Positions 25,007 through 34,448 are shown, counted from the stretch's first letter. The stretch is 64,000 nucleotides of DNA from Miltoncostaea oceani (GCF_018141545.1 NZ_CP064356.1:3299001-3363000), one strand, 5' to 3'. Program-made: numbers and translations. The notes: generated from the sequence alone by a model not told the origin.

Positions 25007-26389
25007 TCAGCCCTCGATCGGGTGGTTCGCCCGCATCATCGACGTGGCGTCGTACCGGGCGCGCACCGCGAGCAGCCGGGCGTGCGCGTCCTCGTCGAAC
25101 GCGGTGGCCGACGCGGTGGGCCGCTCCGCGAAGTTGAGGTAGCTGCGGCCCCGGCCCCAGGGGGCCATCGCGGCGACGATCCGGTCGGCGTGGGCCTCGA
25201 CGGCGCGGCCCATCTCGGGGTCCATGGGGATCCCGACCGCGAACAGCGCGAACCGGGCGTCGAGGCGGTCGAGGGCGCCGGCGTCCTCCGCCGGGCGCGC
25301 CAGCGCGCCCCCGAGCTGCCGCAGCTCCAGGGCGAGCAGCGGGGAGCCGCTGCCGGGGCCGCCCTCGCGCACGAGGGTGGCGATCGCCTCGTCGGTGAGC
25401 GCGTCGAGCATCGATGCGTTGCTCAGGCCCGGGGTCGGGCCCTCGGGGTCCTGGTGCAGCCGCACGAGCCCCGACGCCGGCATCGGGCCGATGGTGTCGA
25501 TCTCCGGGCCGAGGGCCCGCAGCGGCGCGAGGAGGGCGTCGGCGTCGACCTCGTCGGGGAGCACCGCGACCTCGATGACCACGAGGCTCCGGCCACGCAG
25601 GGGCTCGGGGATCATCGGGATCGGGGGGAGCTGCAGGATGCGGGCCGCCGACGTGACGGCATCGGGGGCCGTCTCCGTCCACGCGTTCCAGGCGGTGAGG
25701 ACGCGGTGGGAGTCCTCCCACGGCCAGATCAGCCACCCGGCGACGACCTCCTCCAGCGGGAAGAGGCGCATCTCGATCGACGTGACGACGCCGAAGTTGC
25801 CGCCGCCGCCGCGGAGCGCCCAGAAGAGGTCCGGCTCGTTCTCGTGGTCGGTGCGCACCAGGCGGCCGTCGGGCAGCACGATCTCGATGGCGGTGACCGC
25901 GTTCGACGCGAGGCCGTGGCGGCGCGCGAGCCAGCCGACGCCCCCGCCGAGGGTGTAGCCGGCGACGCCGACGTCGGGCGAGGAGCCGTGCAGCGCGACG
26001 AGCCCGTGGGCGGCCGCCGGCGTCACGACGTGCTCCCAGAGGGCGCCGGACTGGACGACGGCGATCCGCCGCTCGGGGTCGATGCGGACGTCGGTCATCG
26101 CGCTCGTCCGCAGGAGGATCGTGTCGGAGAGGTCACGGAACGGGCCGGGGTTGTGGCCGGTGCCCTGCGGGGCGACGCGCATGCCGAGGGAGCGGGCGAA
26201 GGCGACGATCTCCGTCACGTCGCGCGCGTTGGTCGGCAGCGCGACCGCGGCGGGCCGCTGGTCGATCGCGACGTTCCAGGGCATGCGGGCGGCGTCGTAG
26301 CCCTCGTCGCCGGGGACGTACAGCTGGCCGTCGATGGCCGCCCGGAGGGCGTCGAGGCCGGCGGTGGTGGGGTCGAGGGTGGTGCTCAT
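25007..26389 (-). CDS. FAD-linked oxidase (BBE/6-hydroxynicotine oxidase type)
   Basis: A 460-aa PCMH-fold flavoprotein. FAD_binding_4 elements: VALPTNARDVTEIVAFAR, RVAPQGTGHNPGPF whose His is where many members attach FAD covalently, LHGSSPDVGVAGYTLGGGVGWLARRHGL and ALRGGGGNFGVVTSIEMRLFP. The C-terminal end YLNFAERP is the berberine-bridge-like domain. It should oxidise an alcohol, amine or sugar with O2. It sits downstream of the siderophore ABC operon by 100 bp on the same strand, but no functional link is apparent. Confidence 0.88.
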   Translation of the reverse strand: MSTTLDPTTAGLDALRAAIDGQLYVPGDEGYDAARMPWNVAIDQRPAAVALPTNARDVTEIVAFARSLGMRVAPQGTGHNPGPFRDLSDTILLRTSAMTDVRIDPERRIAVVQSGALWEHVVTPAAAHGLVALHGSSPDVGVAGYTLGGGVGWLARRHGLASNAVTAIEIVLPDGRLVRTDHENEPDLFWALRGGGGNFGVVTSIEMRLFPLEEVVAGWLIWPWEDSHRVLTAWNAWTETAPDAVTSAARILQLPPIPMIPEPLRGRSLVVIEVAVLPDEVDADALLAPLRALGPEIDTIGPMPASGLVRLHQDPEGPTPGLSNASMLDALTDEAIATLVREGGPGSGSPLLALELRQLGGALARPAEDAGALDRLDARFALFAVGIPMDPEMGRAVEAHADRIVAAMAPWGRGRSYLNFAERPTASATAFDEDAHARLLAVRARYDATSMMRANHPIEG

Positions 26390-26489
26390 CGGGGTTCTCC
26401 TCCGCGACGCGGGTCGTCTGCATGACTGCTGCGACGACTCTCGTCCGGCGGCGCCCCGGCGGCGTCGGGGATGTGCCCGGGGTGGGCCC

Positions 26490-27338
26490 CTAGTCCGCCC
26501 CTAGGGACCCCGGGGACGCCCCGTCGGCGGCGTCCGCGCCGTGGAAGCGGCCGACGGGGACCACCATCGGCGCGCCGCAGACGGGGTCGGGGACGACGCG
26601 CGCCTCCAGGCCGAACGCGGCCCGCACCGTCTCCGCGGTCAGCACGTCGGCGGGCGGCCCCCCGGCGATGAGGGCGCCGCCGGCCATCACCACCAGGTGG
26701 TCGGCGTAGCGGGCGGCCAGGTTCAGGTCGTGGAGGACCATCACGATGGTGGTGCCGCGGGTGCGGTTGAGGTCCATCAGCAGGTCGAGCACGTCGATCT
26801 GGTGGGCGACGTCGAGGAAGCTGGTCGGTTCGTCGAGCAGCAGGATCTCGGGGTCCTGGGCGAGCGCCATCGCGATCCACACCCGTTGCCGCTGGCCGCC
26901 CGAGAGCTCGTCGACCGCCCGGTCCACGAGGTCGATGGTGTCGGTCGCGGTGAGCGCCGCCGCGACGACGCGGTCGTCGTCGCTGTGGGCACGGCGCAGC
27001 CAGCCCTGGTGGGGGTGGCGTCCGCGGCGCACCAGCTCGCCCACCGTGATGCCGTCGGGGGCGTGCGGCTGCTGGGGCAGCAGGCCGAGCACGCGCGCGA
27101 CCTCGCGGGTCGGCAGGCCGTGGACGTCGCGCCCGTCGAGGGTCACCGTGCCCGCGTCGGGGCGCATGACGCGGGCGATGCCGCGCATCAACGTCGACTT
27201 GCCGGACGCGTTCGCGCCGACGACCGCGGTGATCCGGCCGTCGGGCACGGCGAGGTCGAGGCCGTCGACGACCCGCCGCCCGTCGTACCCGAGCACGAGG
27301 CCGCGGGCGACGAGCTCGTGGTGGCCGGCGCGGGTCAC
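26490..27338 (-). CDS. iron-siderophore ABC transporter ATPase (FecE/FepC type)
   Basis: A 282-aa ATPase. Walker A VVGANASGKST (the usual GPNGxGKST has changed to GANASGKST), Q-loop LLPQQPHAP, signature [17 protein letters not shown] and Walker B ILLLDEPTSFLDVAHQ, all typical of FepC/FhuC proteins. It energises import of an Fe(III)-siderophore through the two permeases. GTG overlaps the upstream permease stop as GTGA, the last of the four-gene operon (29417-26490 direction). The tail (DPVCGAPMVVPVGRF) is also family-like. Confidence 0.93.
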   Translation of the reverse strand: MTRAGHHELVARGLVLGYDGRRVVDGLDLAVPDGRITAVVGANASGKSTLMRGIARVMRPDAGTVTLDGRDVHGLPTREVARVLGLLPQQPHAPDGITVGELVRRGRHPHQGWLRRAHSDDDRVVAAALTATDTIDLVDRAVDELSGGQRQRVWIAMALAQDPEILLLDEPTSFLDVAHQIDVLDLLMDLNRTRGTTIVMVLHDLNLAARYADHLVVMAGGALIAGGPPADVLTAETVRAAFGLEARVVPDPVCGAPMVVPVGRFHGADAADGASPGSLGAD

Positions 27339-28387
27339 GCGGCCCCCCGCCCGGACGTGGCCAGCAGCCACAGCAGGTAGGGCGCGCCGATCGCGCCGGT
27401 GACGACGCCGACCGGCAGCTGCACGTCGCCGGGCAGCAGGTGCAGGGCGACGAGGTCGGAGGCAGCCACGACGACGGCGCCGGTGAGGGCCGCCGGCACG
27501 AGGGCGAGCCCGCCCGTGCGCGTCAGGCGCCGGGCGATCGGGGCCGCGACGAAGGCGACGAAGGCGATCGGGCCGGCGGCGGCGGTCCCGACCGCGGCGA
27601 GCCCGACGGCCGCCGCGAGCAGGGCCCGGCGGGCGGCCTCGGCGGGGACGCCGAGGCCGGTGGCGAGGTCGTCGCCGAGCTGCAGCGCCCGCAGCCTGGC
27701 GGCGCCGAGGCCCGCGACGGGCAGCAGCACCGCCATCGCGGCGGCGAGCAGCGCGATCTCGTGCCAGCGCGACGAGCCGACGCTCCCGACCATCCACACG
27801 AGGGCGGCCTGCGCCTCCCGCACGTCGCTGCGGGTGAGCATGTAGCCGAGGGCGCTGTTCGCCATGAACGCCGCCCCGATCCCGATCAGGACGAACCGGT
27901 TGCCCGTCACGCCGTCGCGCCAGGCCAGCAGGTAGATCGCCGCCGCGACGCCGACGGCGCCGAGGACGGCGGCGGCCGACACCCACAGGGCGCCGAGGCC
28001 GAGGACGAGCAGCGCGTAGACGGCCGCGGCCGACGCGCCCCAGCTGATGCCGAGGATGTCGGGGCTGGCGAGGGGGTTCCCGAGCACCGACTGGAAGAGG
28101 GCGCCGGCCACGCCGAACGCCGCGCCGACGAGCACCCCCGTCGCGAGGCGCGGCAGCCGCAGCTCGAGCACGACGAAGCGGCCGAGGCCGTCCCCGCGCC
28201 CGAGGAGGGCGGCGGCGACGTCCGCGGGGGGCACCGGGAAGCCGCCGACGGTGAGCGCGAGGGCGGCGAGGGCGAGCAGGACGGCGGCGAGCGCCGCGGT
28301 GACGGTCCGCTCCCGCCGCCGCGCGCGGTGGCGGCGCTCCCGCACCCGGGCGACGCCGTCGCGCTCCCGGACCGCGGCGGTGCTCAC
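27335..28387 (-). CDS. iron-siderophore ABC permease (FecCD family)
   Basis: A 350-aa permease with about nine TM helices. FecCD motifs: RLPRLATGVLVGAAFGVAGALFQSVLGNPLASPDILGISWGAS, then GDDLATGLGVP (ATPase-coupling loop) and AGPIAFVAFVAAPIARRL. It forms half of the heterodimeric channel with the product of the next upstream gene. Its N-terminus carries a basic stretch ([13 protein letters not shown]). GTG 28387 overlaps the upstream gene's stop (GTGA), so both permeases and the ATPase are translationally coupled. Confidence 0.92.
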   Translation of the reverse strand: MSTAAVRERDGVARVRERRHRARRRERTVTAALAAVLLALAALALTVGGFPVPPADVAAALLGRGDGLGRFVVLELRLPRLATGVLVGAAFGVAGALFQSVLGNPLASPDILGISWGASAAAVYALLVLGLGALWVSAAAVLGAVGVAAAIYLLAWRDGVTGNRFVLIGIGAAFMANSALGYMLTRSDVREAQAALVWMVGSVGSSRWHEIALLAAAMAVLLPVAGLGAARLRALQLGDDLATGLGVPAEAARRALLAAAVGLAAVGTAAAGPIAFVAFVAAPIARRLTRTGGLALVPAALTGAVVVAASDLVALHLLPGDVQLPVGVVTGAIGAPYLLWLLATSGRGAA

Positions 28388-29328
28388 AGCTCGGCCAGCC
28401 GGCGGCCGCGGACGAGGGCGATCAGCACGGGGGCCCCGGCGAACGCGACGACGAGGCCCGCCTCGATCTCCCCGGGCGGTGCGACGACGCGGCCGGCGAC
28501 GTCGGCGGCGATCAGCAGGATCGACCCGAGCAGCGCGGAGTAGGCGATGATCCAGCGGTGGTCGGGACCGGTGATGCGCCGGGCGACGTGGGGGACGACC
28601 AGGCCGATGAAGACGATCGGCCCGGCGAGGGCGACCGCCGACCCGCACAGGAGCACGATCGCGGTGCCCGCCGCCGCGCGGGCCCGGCCGAGGTGCTGGC
28701 CGAGGCCGCGGGCGACGTCGTCGCCCAGCGACACGGCGTTCAGCATGCGCCCCGTCCCGAGCGCGAGGAGGGCCCCCGCGACGAGGAACGGCAGGAGCGT
28801 GACGAGCACCCCGAGGTCGCGGCCGACGAGGGATCCGACGATCCAGAAGCGGTAGAGGTCGAGCGTGTCGATGTCGGTCAGCAGCAGGATCGTGGTGAGG
28901 GAGGTGCCGGCCGCGGTGACGGCGGCGCCGACGAGCGCCAGGGTCACGGGGGTGGGTCCGTCCCTGCCGAGCGACCCGATCCCGTGGACGAGGGCGGCGG
29001 CGAGGGCGGCGCCCGCGAAGGCGAACCACACGTAGCCGGAGGCGCCGGAGACGCCGAACCAGGTGATCGCCGCGACCACCGCGAGCGACGCCCCGGCGTT
29101 CACCCCGAGCAGCCCCGGGTCGGCGATGGGGTTGCGGGTGAGGCCCTGCATGACCGCACCCGCCACGCCGAGGGCGGCGCCGACGGCGAGGCCGATCAGG
29201 GTGCGCGGCAGGCGCTGGTCGCGCACGACGAGGCCGTCGTTGCCCCCCGCGCCGGGGTCGATGAGGGCCTGCAGCACCGTGACCGGGGACACCGACCGCG
29301 ATCCGACGGCGAGGCCGAGCAGCATCAC
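28384..29328 (-). CDS. iron-siderophore ABC permease (FecCD family), 5' end uncertain
   Basis: A FecCD permease of at least 314 aa: RLPRTLIGLAVGAALGVAGAVMQGLTRNPIADPGLLGVNAGAS, GDDVARGLGQH and GPIVFIGLVVPHVARRI. The only conventional starts are GTG 29328/ATG 29325, but they cut TM helix 1 in half; the same frame upstream still reads a plausible start region (SGRRGTLATGLLLTGLLLAA). No ATG, GTG or TTG lies there. A CTG that overlaps the binding-protein stop (CTGAGCACC, 29418) would fit if the 7-C run at 29399-29405 had one more base. Either a homopolymer error or a non-ATG start is likely. Confidence 0.8.
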   Translation of the reverse strand: MMLLGLAVGSRSVSPVTVLQALIDPGAGGNDGLVVRDQRLPRTLIGLAVGAALGVAGAVMQGLTRNPIADPGLLGVNAGASLAVVAAITWFGVSGASGYVWFAFAGAALAAALVHGIGSLGRDGPTPVTLALVGAAVTAAGTSLTTILLLTDIDTLDLYRFWIVGSLVGRDLGVLVTLLPFLVAGALLALGTGRMLNAVSLGDDVARGLGQHLGRARAAAGTAIVLLCGSAVALAGPIVFIGLVVPHVARRITGPDHRWIIAYSALLGSILLIAADVAGRVVAPPGEIEAGLVVAFAGAPVLIALVRGRRLAEL

Positions 29329-29416
29329 GGCCGCCAGCAGCAGCCCCGTGAGCAGCAGTCCCGTCGCGAGGGTGCCGCGGCGGCCGGAGGGGCGGGCGCC
29401 CCCCCGGCCGGGGTGC

Positions 29417-30436
29417 TCAGGAGGCGTCGGCCCGCTCCGCCGCCTCCGCCAGGATGTCCACGTACTCGTCGAGGCCCCACGTCAGGGACAGGGCCGTCGG
29501 CGGGGACACCGACGCGATGAAGTCCTTGCCGACGACCTCCGCGACGGTGCCCTCCGCGACCTGGGGCAGCAGCTTCGCCCGGGCCGACGCGAGGAACGCC
29601 GTCGACAGCTCCTCCGTGTCCGCGAAGCTGACGAGGATGTCGCTCTCCAGCTCGTCGAGCCGCTCCGTGCTGAGCGTGTAGTAGAAGGTCTCGTCGCCGT
29701 CGGCGAGCGCCTCCACCGACGGGGCGCTCACCAGCCCGAGCGACAGCGTCGCCTCCACCCGGGGGTCGGCGGGCGTGTAGACGTAGAACGTCCCGGCGGT
29801 GTCCCAGACCATCGCGACGGACTTGCCGGCGAGCACCGGGTGCTCGGCGGCCTGCGCGGCGAGCTCGGCGTCGATCTCCTCCAGCAGGGCCTCCGCCCGG
29901 TCGTCACGGCCGAGGGCGGTGCCGACGATGCGGATCGTGTCCGTCCACGGGGTCGCCCACGCCTCGCCGGGGTAGGCGACGGTCGGCGCGATCGCGGACA
30001 GCAGCTCGTACTGCTCCTCCGTGATGCCGGAGTAGGGGGCGAGGATCACGTCGGGCTCCGCCGCGGCGATCTCCTCGTACGGGGGCTCCTCCGACTCGGG
30101 CAGCACCGTCGGGATCGCGGTGCCGTCGGCCTCGAGCGCCTCGCGGATCCAGGGGAGCACGCCGTCGGCGTCGCCGCCGTAGCTCTGCGAGGGGATCGCG
30201 ACGGGCACCACGCCGAGGGCGATGGCGGCGTCGGCGCTGCCCCAGCCCCAGGTCACGACGCGGGTGGGCTCCGCGTCGATCGTCGTCTCGCCGAACGCGT
30301 GGGGGATCGTCACCGGGAAGGTCCCCGTGGCCGCCGTCGCGGCGCCGTCACCCGCCGACGTGTCGTCGTCGCCGCAGCCCGCGACGACCGCCAGCGCGCA
30401 CGCGACCGCCAGCACCGTCAACCATGCACGCGCCAT
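29417..30436 (-). CDS. iron-siderophore ABC substrate-binding lipoprotein
   Basis: A 339-aa lipoprotein: signal peptide and lipobox VVAGC (Cys near 21), then a FecB/FepB-type binding protein (VTIPHAFGETTIDAEPTRVVTWGWGSADAAIALGVVPVAI; EPDVILAPYSGIT; LSLTWGLDEYVDILAEA). It captures Fe(III)-siderophore outside the membrane and delivers it to the two permeases downstream. ATG 30436 has GAGGGG 5 bases upstream; a GTG two codons earlier is possible. The 129-bp upstream region has a repeated GTTCGGTG box. No siderophore biosynthesis genes are nearby, so a xenosiderophore may be used. Confidence 0.92.
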   Translation of the reverse strand: MARAWLTVLAVACALAVVAGCGDDDTSAGDGAATAATGTFPVTIPHAFGETTIDAEPTRVVTWGWGSADAAIALGVVPVAIPSQSYGGDADGVLPWIREALEADGTAIPTVLPESEEPPYEEIAAAEPDVILAPYSGITEEQYELLSAIAPTVAYPGEAWATPWTDTIRIVGTALGRDDRAEALLEEIDAELAAQAAEHPVLAGKSVAMVWDTAGTFYVYTPADPRVEATLSLGLVSAPSVEALADGDETFYYTLSTERLDELESDILVSFADTEELSTAFLASARAKLLPQVAEGTVAEVVGKDFIASVSPPTALSLTWGLDEYVDILAEAAERADAS

Positions 30437-30474
30437 CTCCACCCCTCATCCGTGTGACTGACCGTATCCAGCAA

Positions 30475-30505
30475 GTTCGGTGCGCCACACTACAGACGTT
30501 CGGTG
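30475..30505. repeat. direct repeat upstream of siderophore operon
   Basis: GTTCGGTG occurs at 30475-30482 and 30498-30505, 23 bp apart (two helical turns), each followed by a GCC/GC-rich CAC stretch, in the otherwise AT-richer leader of the iron operon. It may be an operator for an iron- or siderophore-sensing regulator. No canonical DtxR/IdeR box is visible. Confidence 0.35.
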
Positions 30506-30565
30506 GCACGGCAAGGGGCGCCGGGGGGCGTGGACGGGAACGGGTGGCGGCGGTCGTCCTGCCGG

Positions 30566-33295
30566 TCAGGCGAACGACTCGGTGCCCAGCGCCACGAGGT
30601 CGGACCGCGAGCCGACCCCCAGCTTCTGGAACACCTTGCCGAGGTGGTACTCGACGGTCTTCGGGCTCAGGAAGAGCTGCGACGCGACCTCCTTGTTGGA
30701 GGCGCCCTCGGACACGAAGCGCGCGATGCGGCGCTCCTGCGGGGTGAGCGCGGCGGCGGCGCCGGGGTCCCGGGTGCGCAGCGACTCCCCGGTCGCCCGC
30801 AGCTCGTCCTGGGCGCGGGCCGCCCAGACGGCCGCCCCGAGGGTCTCGAAGGCGCCGAGCGCCGACCGCAGGTGGACGCGCGCGTCGCTGCGGCGCCCCG
30901 CCCGGCGCAGGGCCTCGCCGAGGGCGAGCTCGGTGCGGGCTCGGGTGCCGGCGGACGGCCCCCCGCCCTCCATCTCCAGCGCCCGCGTGAACAGCGCGAC
31001 GGCCTCGTCGCCCTCGGCCAGCAGCCCGCGGCACCGGAGGGCCATCGGCTTCGCCCACGCCGTCCCGGTGGCCGCCGACCAGCGCTCCAGCCGCGCGACG
31101 GCGTCGTGGGCGGCCTCCGGGCGCCCGGCGCGCCCCGCGGCGTGGGCCAGCGGCGGCACGGTGGCGTAGGCGGCGAGGGGGCTGCGCCAGGCCCGCGCGG
31201 GGTCGCCCGTCATCGGGGTGAGGCGGGCGAGCGCGGCGGCGTACTCCCCCTGCCCCAGCTCGAGCTCGGCGAGGGCGAAGGTCGCCGTCTCCCAGACCGG
31301 CAGCAGGCCACGGCGCGACGCCAGGGCGAGCGCGAGGCCCGCCTCGGCGTGGCAGGCCTCGGCGTCGCCGCGGAGCGCCGCGACGATGGCGAGCACCGCG
31401 TGCGCCTGGCCGACGCTGTTCTCGAGGCCCGCCTCCTCCGTCAGCCGGAGGGCCTCCTCGCCGTCCGCCCACGCGTCGTTGACGCGGCCGAGCCACGCGA
31501 GCAGCGCCCCGCGGCGGGTGAGCGCCACGGCGAGCGTCGCGAAGGCGCCGCGGGCGCGGGCGAGCTCGATCGCGCGCGAGTGGCGGGCGAGGGTGCGGTC
31601 GTGGTCGCCGAGCCAGGTGTCGGCGTTCGAGGCCCACACGAGGCGCCGCGGGTCGTCGGAGTCGTCGCCCGCCGCGGCGGCCGCCCGGAGCGGGCCGACG
31701 GCGTCCTCGATGCGGCCGGAGACGGCGCAGCGGACGCCCGCGAGCCAGGCGCGCCCCTCCCGGCTGACGTCGAGGGGCAGCGCGTGCGCCCGCTCGTCGG
31801 CGGCGACGACGCCCTCCAGGTCCCCGGCCATCGCGGCGGCCTCCCCGGCGCGCAGCAGCATGTCGGCGGCCGCGACGGGGTCGGTCGCGCGCGACGCCGC
31901 CTCGAGCAGCATCGGGTTCGCGTCGGCGGGGCGCTCCCGCACCACCGCGATCGCGGCGCGCACCGACAGGATCCGGGTGCGCAGCGCGTCGTCGTCGGCG
32001 CGCGCCTCCGCCTGGTCGGCGAGCGCCTGCGCGAGCGGTGCCCGCCCCGCCTGCCACGCGGCCTCGGCGGCCGCCACGAGCCGCCGCAGCCGCGACGCCT
32101 CGTCGGTGCTGAGCTGGGCCGCCCGCTCCAGGGCCGCCGCGGCGGCGGCGTGGCCGCTGCGGGCGCCGGCGCGCTCAGCGGTGCGCTCCAGCTCGGAGGC
32201 GATGCCCTCGTCCGCCACCAGGCTCGCGGCGGCGCGGTGCCAGGCCCGCCGGTCGGCGTCGTCGTCGGCGGCGAGCACCTCGGCGAGGGCGGCGTGGGCG
32301 GACTGGCGCAACGCGAACGACAGGCCGCGGTGGAGGGCGGAGCGGGCCATCGGGTGGCGCAGCTCGACGCGGTTGCCCGACACGCGCAGCAGCCCCGAGC
32401 GCTCCGCCGCCTCGAGGTCGGCGGCGCCGGCGCCGAGGCGCGCCGCGGCGGCCGCGACGACGCCGAGGTCGCCGGTGTCCTCCGCGGCGGCGACGGCGAG
32501 GACCGCCCGCGCGCCCTCGTCGAGGTCGCGCGCACGGTCGACGAAGGCGCGCTCCAGGCGGCCCGTCAGCGGCAGGTGCTCCGGCAGCGGGGCCCGCCCG
32601 GCGAGCTGCTCGGCGTCGAGGAGGAGCGGCAGCTCGACGAGGGCGAGGGGGTTGCCGCCCGTGAGGCTGACGAGCCGCTCGGCGACGTGGGGGGCGAGCG
32701 CCGGGCCGACGCGCTCCTCCAGCAGCGCGCGGGCGGCGGCGCGGTCGAGGCCGCGGAGGCGCAGCTCCGGCACGCCGGCCCCCTCGAAGCGACGCACCTC
32801 GCCCTCGCGGGCGGCGAGGAGCATCGCGATCGGCTCCGCGCCGAGGCGGCGGGCGATGAAGCCGAGGGCCTCCGCCGACGGCCGGTCGAGCCACTGGGCG
32901 TCGTCGACGACCACCAGCACGGGGCGCTCCTCGGCCATCGCGTCGAGCAGCCCGAGCGCGCCGAGCGAGATCAGGAACCGGTCGTCGACGCGGTCGAGGG
33001 ACATGCCGAACGCGCCGCGCAGGGCGGCGGCGTGGGGCTCCGGCAGCCGGTCGAGGCGGTCGAGCCCGCCGGCGAGCACCTGGTGGAGGCTCGCGAACGG
33101 CAGCTCGGCCTCCGACTCGACCCCCACCGCCCGCAGCACCGTCATGCCCCCGGCGCGCGCCTCGGCCTCGGCGAGCAGCGCCGACTTGCCGATGCCGCCC
33201 TCGCCGCGGACGACGAGCGCGGCGCCGCGGTTCGCGCGCGCGCCGTCCAGCAGGTCCGCGACGGCGACCAGGTCGGCGTCGCGCCCGAGGATCAG
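30566..33295 (-). CDS. large AAA ATPase-LuxR transcription regulator (LAL/MalT-like)
   Basis: About 909 aa. N-terminal NTPase: Walker A GEGGIGKSALL (31-41) and Walker B VLVVVDDAQW (126-135), then a NACHT/AAA-like module, a long TPR-like all-alpha region (about 350-840) and a C-terminal LuxR HTH (LTPQERRIARFVSEGASNKEVASQLFLSPKTVEYHLGKVFQKLG). These large activators bind ligands through the TPR part and ATP through the NTPase. The Walker A needs an N-terminal extension past the first ATG (33145): in frame, the only start reaching LILGRDADL is CTG 33295, 4 nt after the upstream phosphatase stop and 7 nt after GGGG. A start at 33145 would lose Walker A. Confidence 0.85.
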   Translation of the reverse strand: MILGRDADLVAVADLLDGARANRGAALVVRGEGGIGKSALLAEAEARAGGMTVLRAVGVESEAELPFASLHQVLAGGLDRLDRLPEPHAAALRGAFGMSLDRVDDRFLISLGALGLLDAMAEERPVLVVVDDAQWLDRPSAEALGFIARRLGAEPIAMLLAAREGEVRRFEGAGVPELRLRGLDRAAARALLEERVGPALAPHVAERLVSLTGGNPLALVELPLLLDAEQLAGRAPLPEHLPLTGRLERAFVDRARDLDEGARAVLAVAAAEDTGDLGVVAAAAARLGAGAADLEAAERSGLLRVSGNRVELRHPMARSALHRGLSFALRQSAHAALAEVLAADDDADRRAWHRAAASLVADEGIASELERTAERAGARSGHAAAAAALERAAQLSTDEASRLRRLVAAAEAAWQAGRAPLAQALADQAEARADDDALRTRILSVRAAIAVVRERPADANPMLLEAASRATDPVAAADMLLRAGEAAAMAGDLEGVVAADERAHALPLDVSREGRAWLAGVRCAVSGRIEDAVGPLRAAAAAGDDSDDPRRLVWASNADTWLGDHDRTLARHSRAIELARARGAFATLAVALTRRGALLAWLGRVNDAWADGEEALRLTEEAGLENSVGQAHAVLAIVAALRGDAEACHAEAGLALALASRRGLLPVWETATFALAELELGQGEYAAALARLTPMTGDPARAWRSPLAAYATVPPLAHAAGRAGRPEAAHDAVARLERWSAATGTAWAKPMALRCRGLLAEGDEAVALFTRALEMEGGGPSAGTRARTELALGEALRRAGRRSDARVHLRSALGAFETLGAAVWAARAQDELRATGESLRTRDPGAAAALTPQERRIARFVSEGASNKEVASQLFLSPKTVEYHLGKVFQKLGVGSRSDLVALGTESFA

Positions 33296-33299
33296 GGCC

Positions 33300-34079
33300 T
33301 CACCCCAGTTCCCCGAGCAGGTCGGCCACCGACTCCACCACCCGCGACGGCAGGTACGGGAACCGGCCGATCTGCTCGCGCGACGTGAGGCCGGTGAGGA
33401 CGAGGATCGTCTCGAGCCCCGCCTCGATGCCCGCCACGACGTCGGTGTCCATGCGGTCGCCCACCATCGCCGTCGTCTCCGAGTGGGCGTCGATCGCGTT
33501 GAGGGCGGAGCGCATCATCAGCGGGTTCGGCTTGCCCACGTAGTAGGGCTCGACGCCCGTCGCCCGCGAGATCAGCGCCGCCACCGCGCCCGTCGCCGGG
33601 AGCAGCCCGTCGAGGGTCGGCCCCGTCGGGTCGGGGTTCGTCGCGATGAACCGCGCCCCCGCGTCGATCAGCCGGATCGCGCGGGTGATGCGCTCGAAGC
33701 TGTAGCTGCGCGTCTCGCCGAGGACGACGTAGTCCGGCGACCGCTCGGTCAGCGTGTAGCCGGCGTCGTGGAGGGCCGTCGTGAGGCCCGCCTCGCCGAC
33801 GACGAATGCCGAGCCGCCGGGGCGCTGGTCGTCGAGGAAGTGCGCCGTCGCGAGCGCCGAGGTCCAGATGTTCGACTCGGGCACCTCGATCCCGCTGCCG
33901 CGCAGGCGCGCCGCGAGGTCGCGGGGCGTGTAGATCGAGTTGTTGGTGAGCACGAGGAACGGCGTCCCGCGCTCGCGCAGGGCCGCGACGAACGTGTCCG
34001 CGCCGGGGACGGCGGTCTCCTCGCGCACGAGGACGCCGTCCATGTCCATCAGCCAGGAGTCGATGCGGCGCCGTCCCAC
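33300..34079 (-). CDS. HAD-IIA hydrolase (NagD/phosphoglycolate-type)
   Basis: A 259-aa HAD-superfamily phosphatase. Motif [13 protein letters not shown] (DxD nucleophile near residue 12), motif [21 protein letters not shown], motif [15 protein letters not shown] and motif [19 protein letters not shown], with a C2-type cap of the IIA class (NagD, pNPPase, phosphoglycolate phosphatase). Likely dephosphorylates a small sugar phosphate or nucleotide metabolite. ATG 34079 gives the complete family length. It lies immediately upstream of, and coupled to, the LuxR ATPase gene; no clear reason for the pairing. Confidence 0.9.
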   Translation of the reverse strand: MGRRRIDSWLMDMDGVLVREETAVPGADTFVAALRERGTPFLVLTNNSIYTPRDLAARLRGSGIEVPESNIWTSALATAHFLDDQRPGGSAFVVGEAGLTTALHDAGYTLTERSPDYVVLGETRSYSFERITRAIRLIDAGARFIATNPDPTGPTLDGLLPATGAVAALISRATGVEPYYVGKPNPLMMRSALNAIDAHSETTAMVGDRMDTDVVAGIEAGLETILVLTGLTSREQIGRFPYLPSRVVESVADLLGELG

Positions 34080-34126
34080 GCACGGAGGGTAGTCCGTGCG
34101 GAGCCCCCCGTGCGAGGGCGTCCCGC

Positions 34127-34369
34127 TCAGGCGGGGGCGCCCGCCTCCTGCGTGTTCCAGCGCATGCGGAGCGTGAAGTCGGCGTGGCTGCGGTTCCGGC
34201 GGAGGTCCACCGTCACGTCGAGCGGGTCGACGACCGCCGTCGGCGACTGCGACTCGTCGTAGCCGAGCTGGACCTGGCCCGCGGCGATCTCGTCCGCCAG
34301 GGCGTGGAGCTGCCGTGCCACCAGGGCGCGGGTCGCCCTCTCACTCGTGTCGAAGACGTGCTTGACCAT
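34127..34369 (-). CDS. amphi-Trp-like small protein 1
   Basis: An 80-aa protein: [64 protein letters not shown]. An N-terminal amphipathic helix with an Ala/Leu face, an alternating beta region and a closing RMRW match the amphi-Trp domain family, which is of unknown function. About 50% identical to the next upstream gene product. ATG 34369 with GGGAGG. A hairpin separates the pair, so they are probably separate transcripts. Confidence 0.65.
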   Translation of the reverse strand: MVKHVFDTSERATRALVARQLHALADEIAAGQVQLGYDESQSPTAVVDPLDVTVDLRRNRSHADFTLRMRWNTQEAGAPA

Positions 34370-34416
34370 GCCGGTCCTCCCATCGCGTGTCGCGTGTGCT
34401 CCCTTCCCCTCGGCCG

Positions 34417-34448
34417 CGGGGCCCGCGGGCATGAGCCCGCGGGCCCCG
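34417..34448 (-). terminator. strong hairpin between amphi-Trp paralogues
   Basis: CGGGGCCCGCGGGC, loop ATGA, GCCCGCGGGCCCCG: a 14-bp perfect stem just after the stop of the upstream paralogue on the minus strand. Confidence 0.65.
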
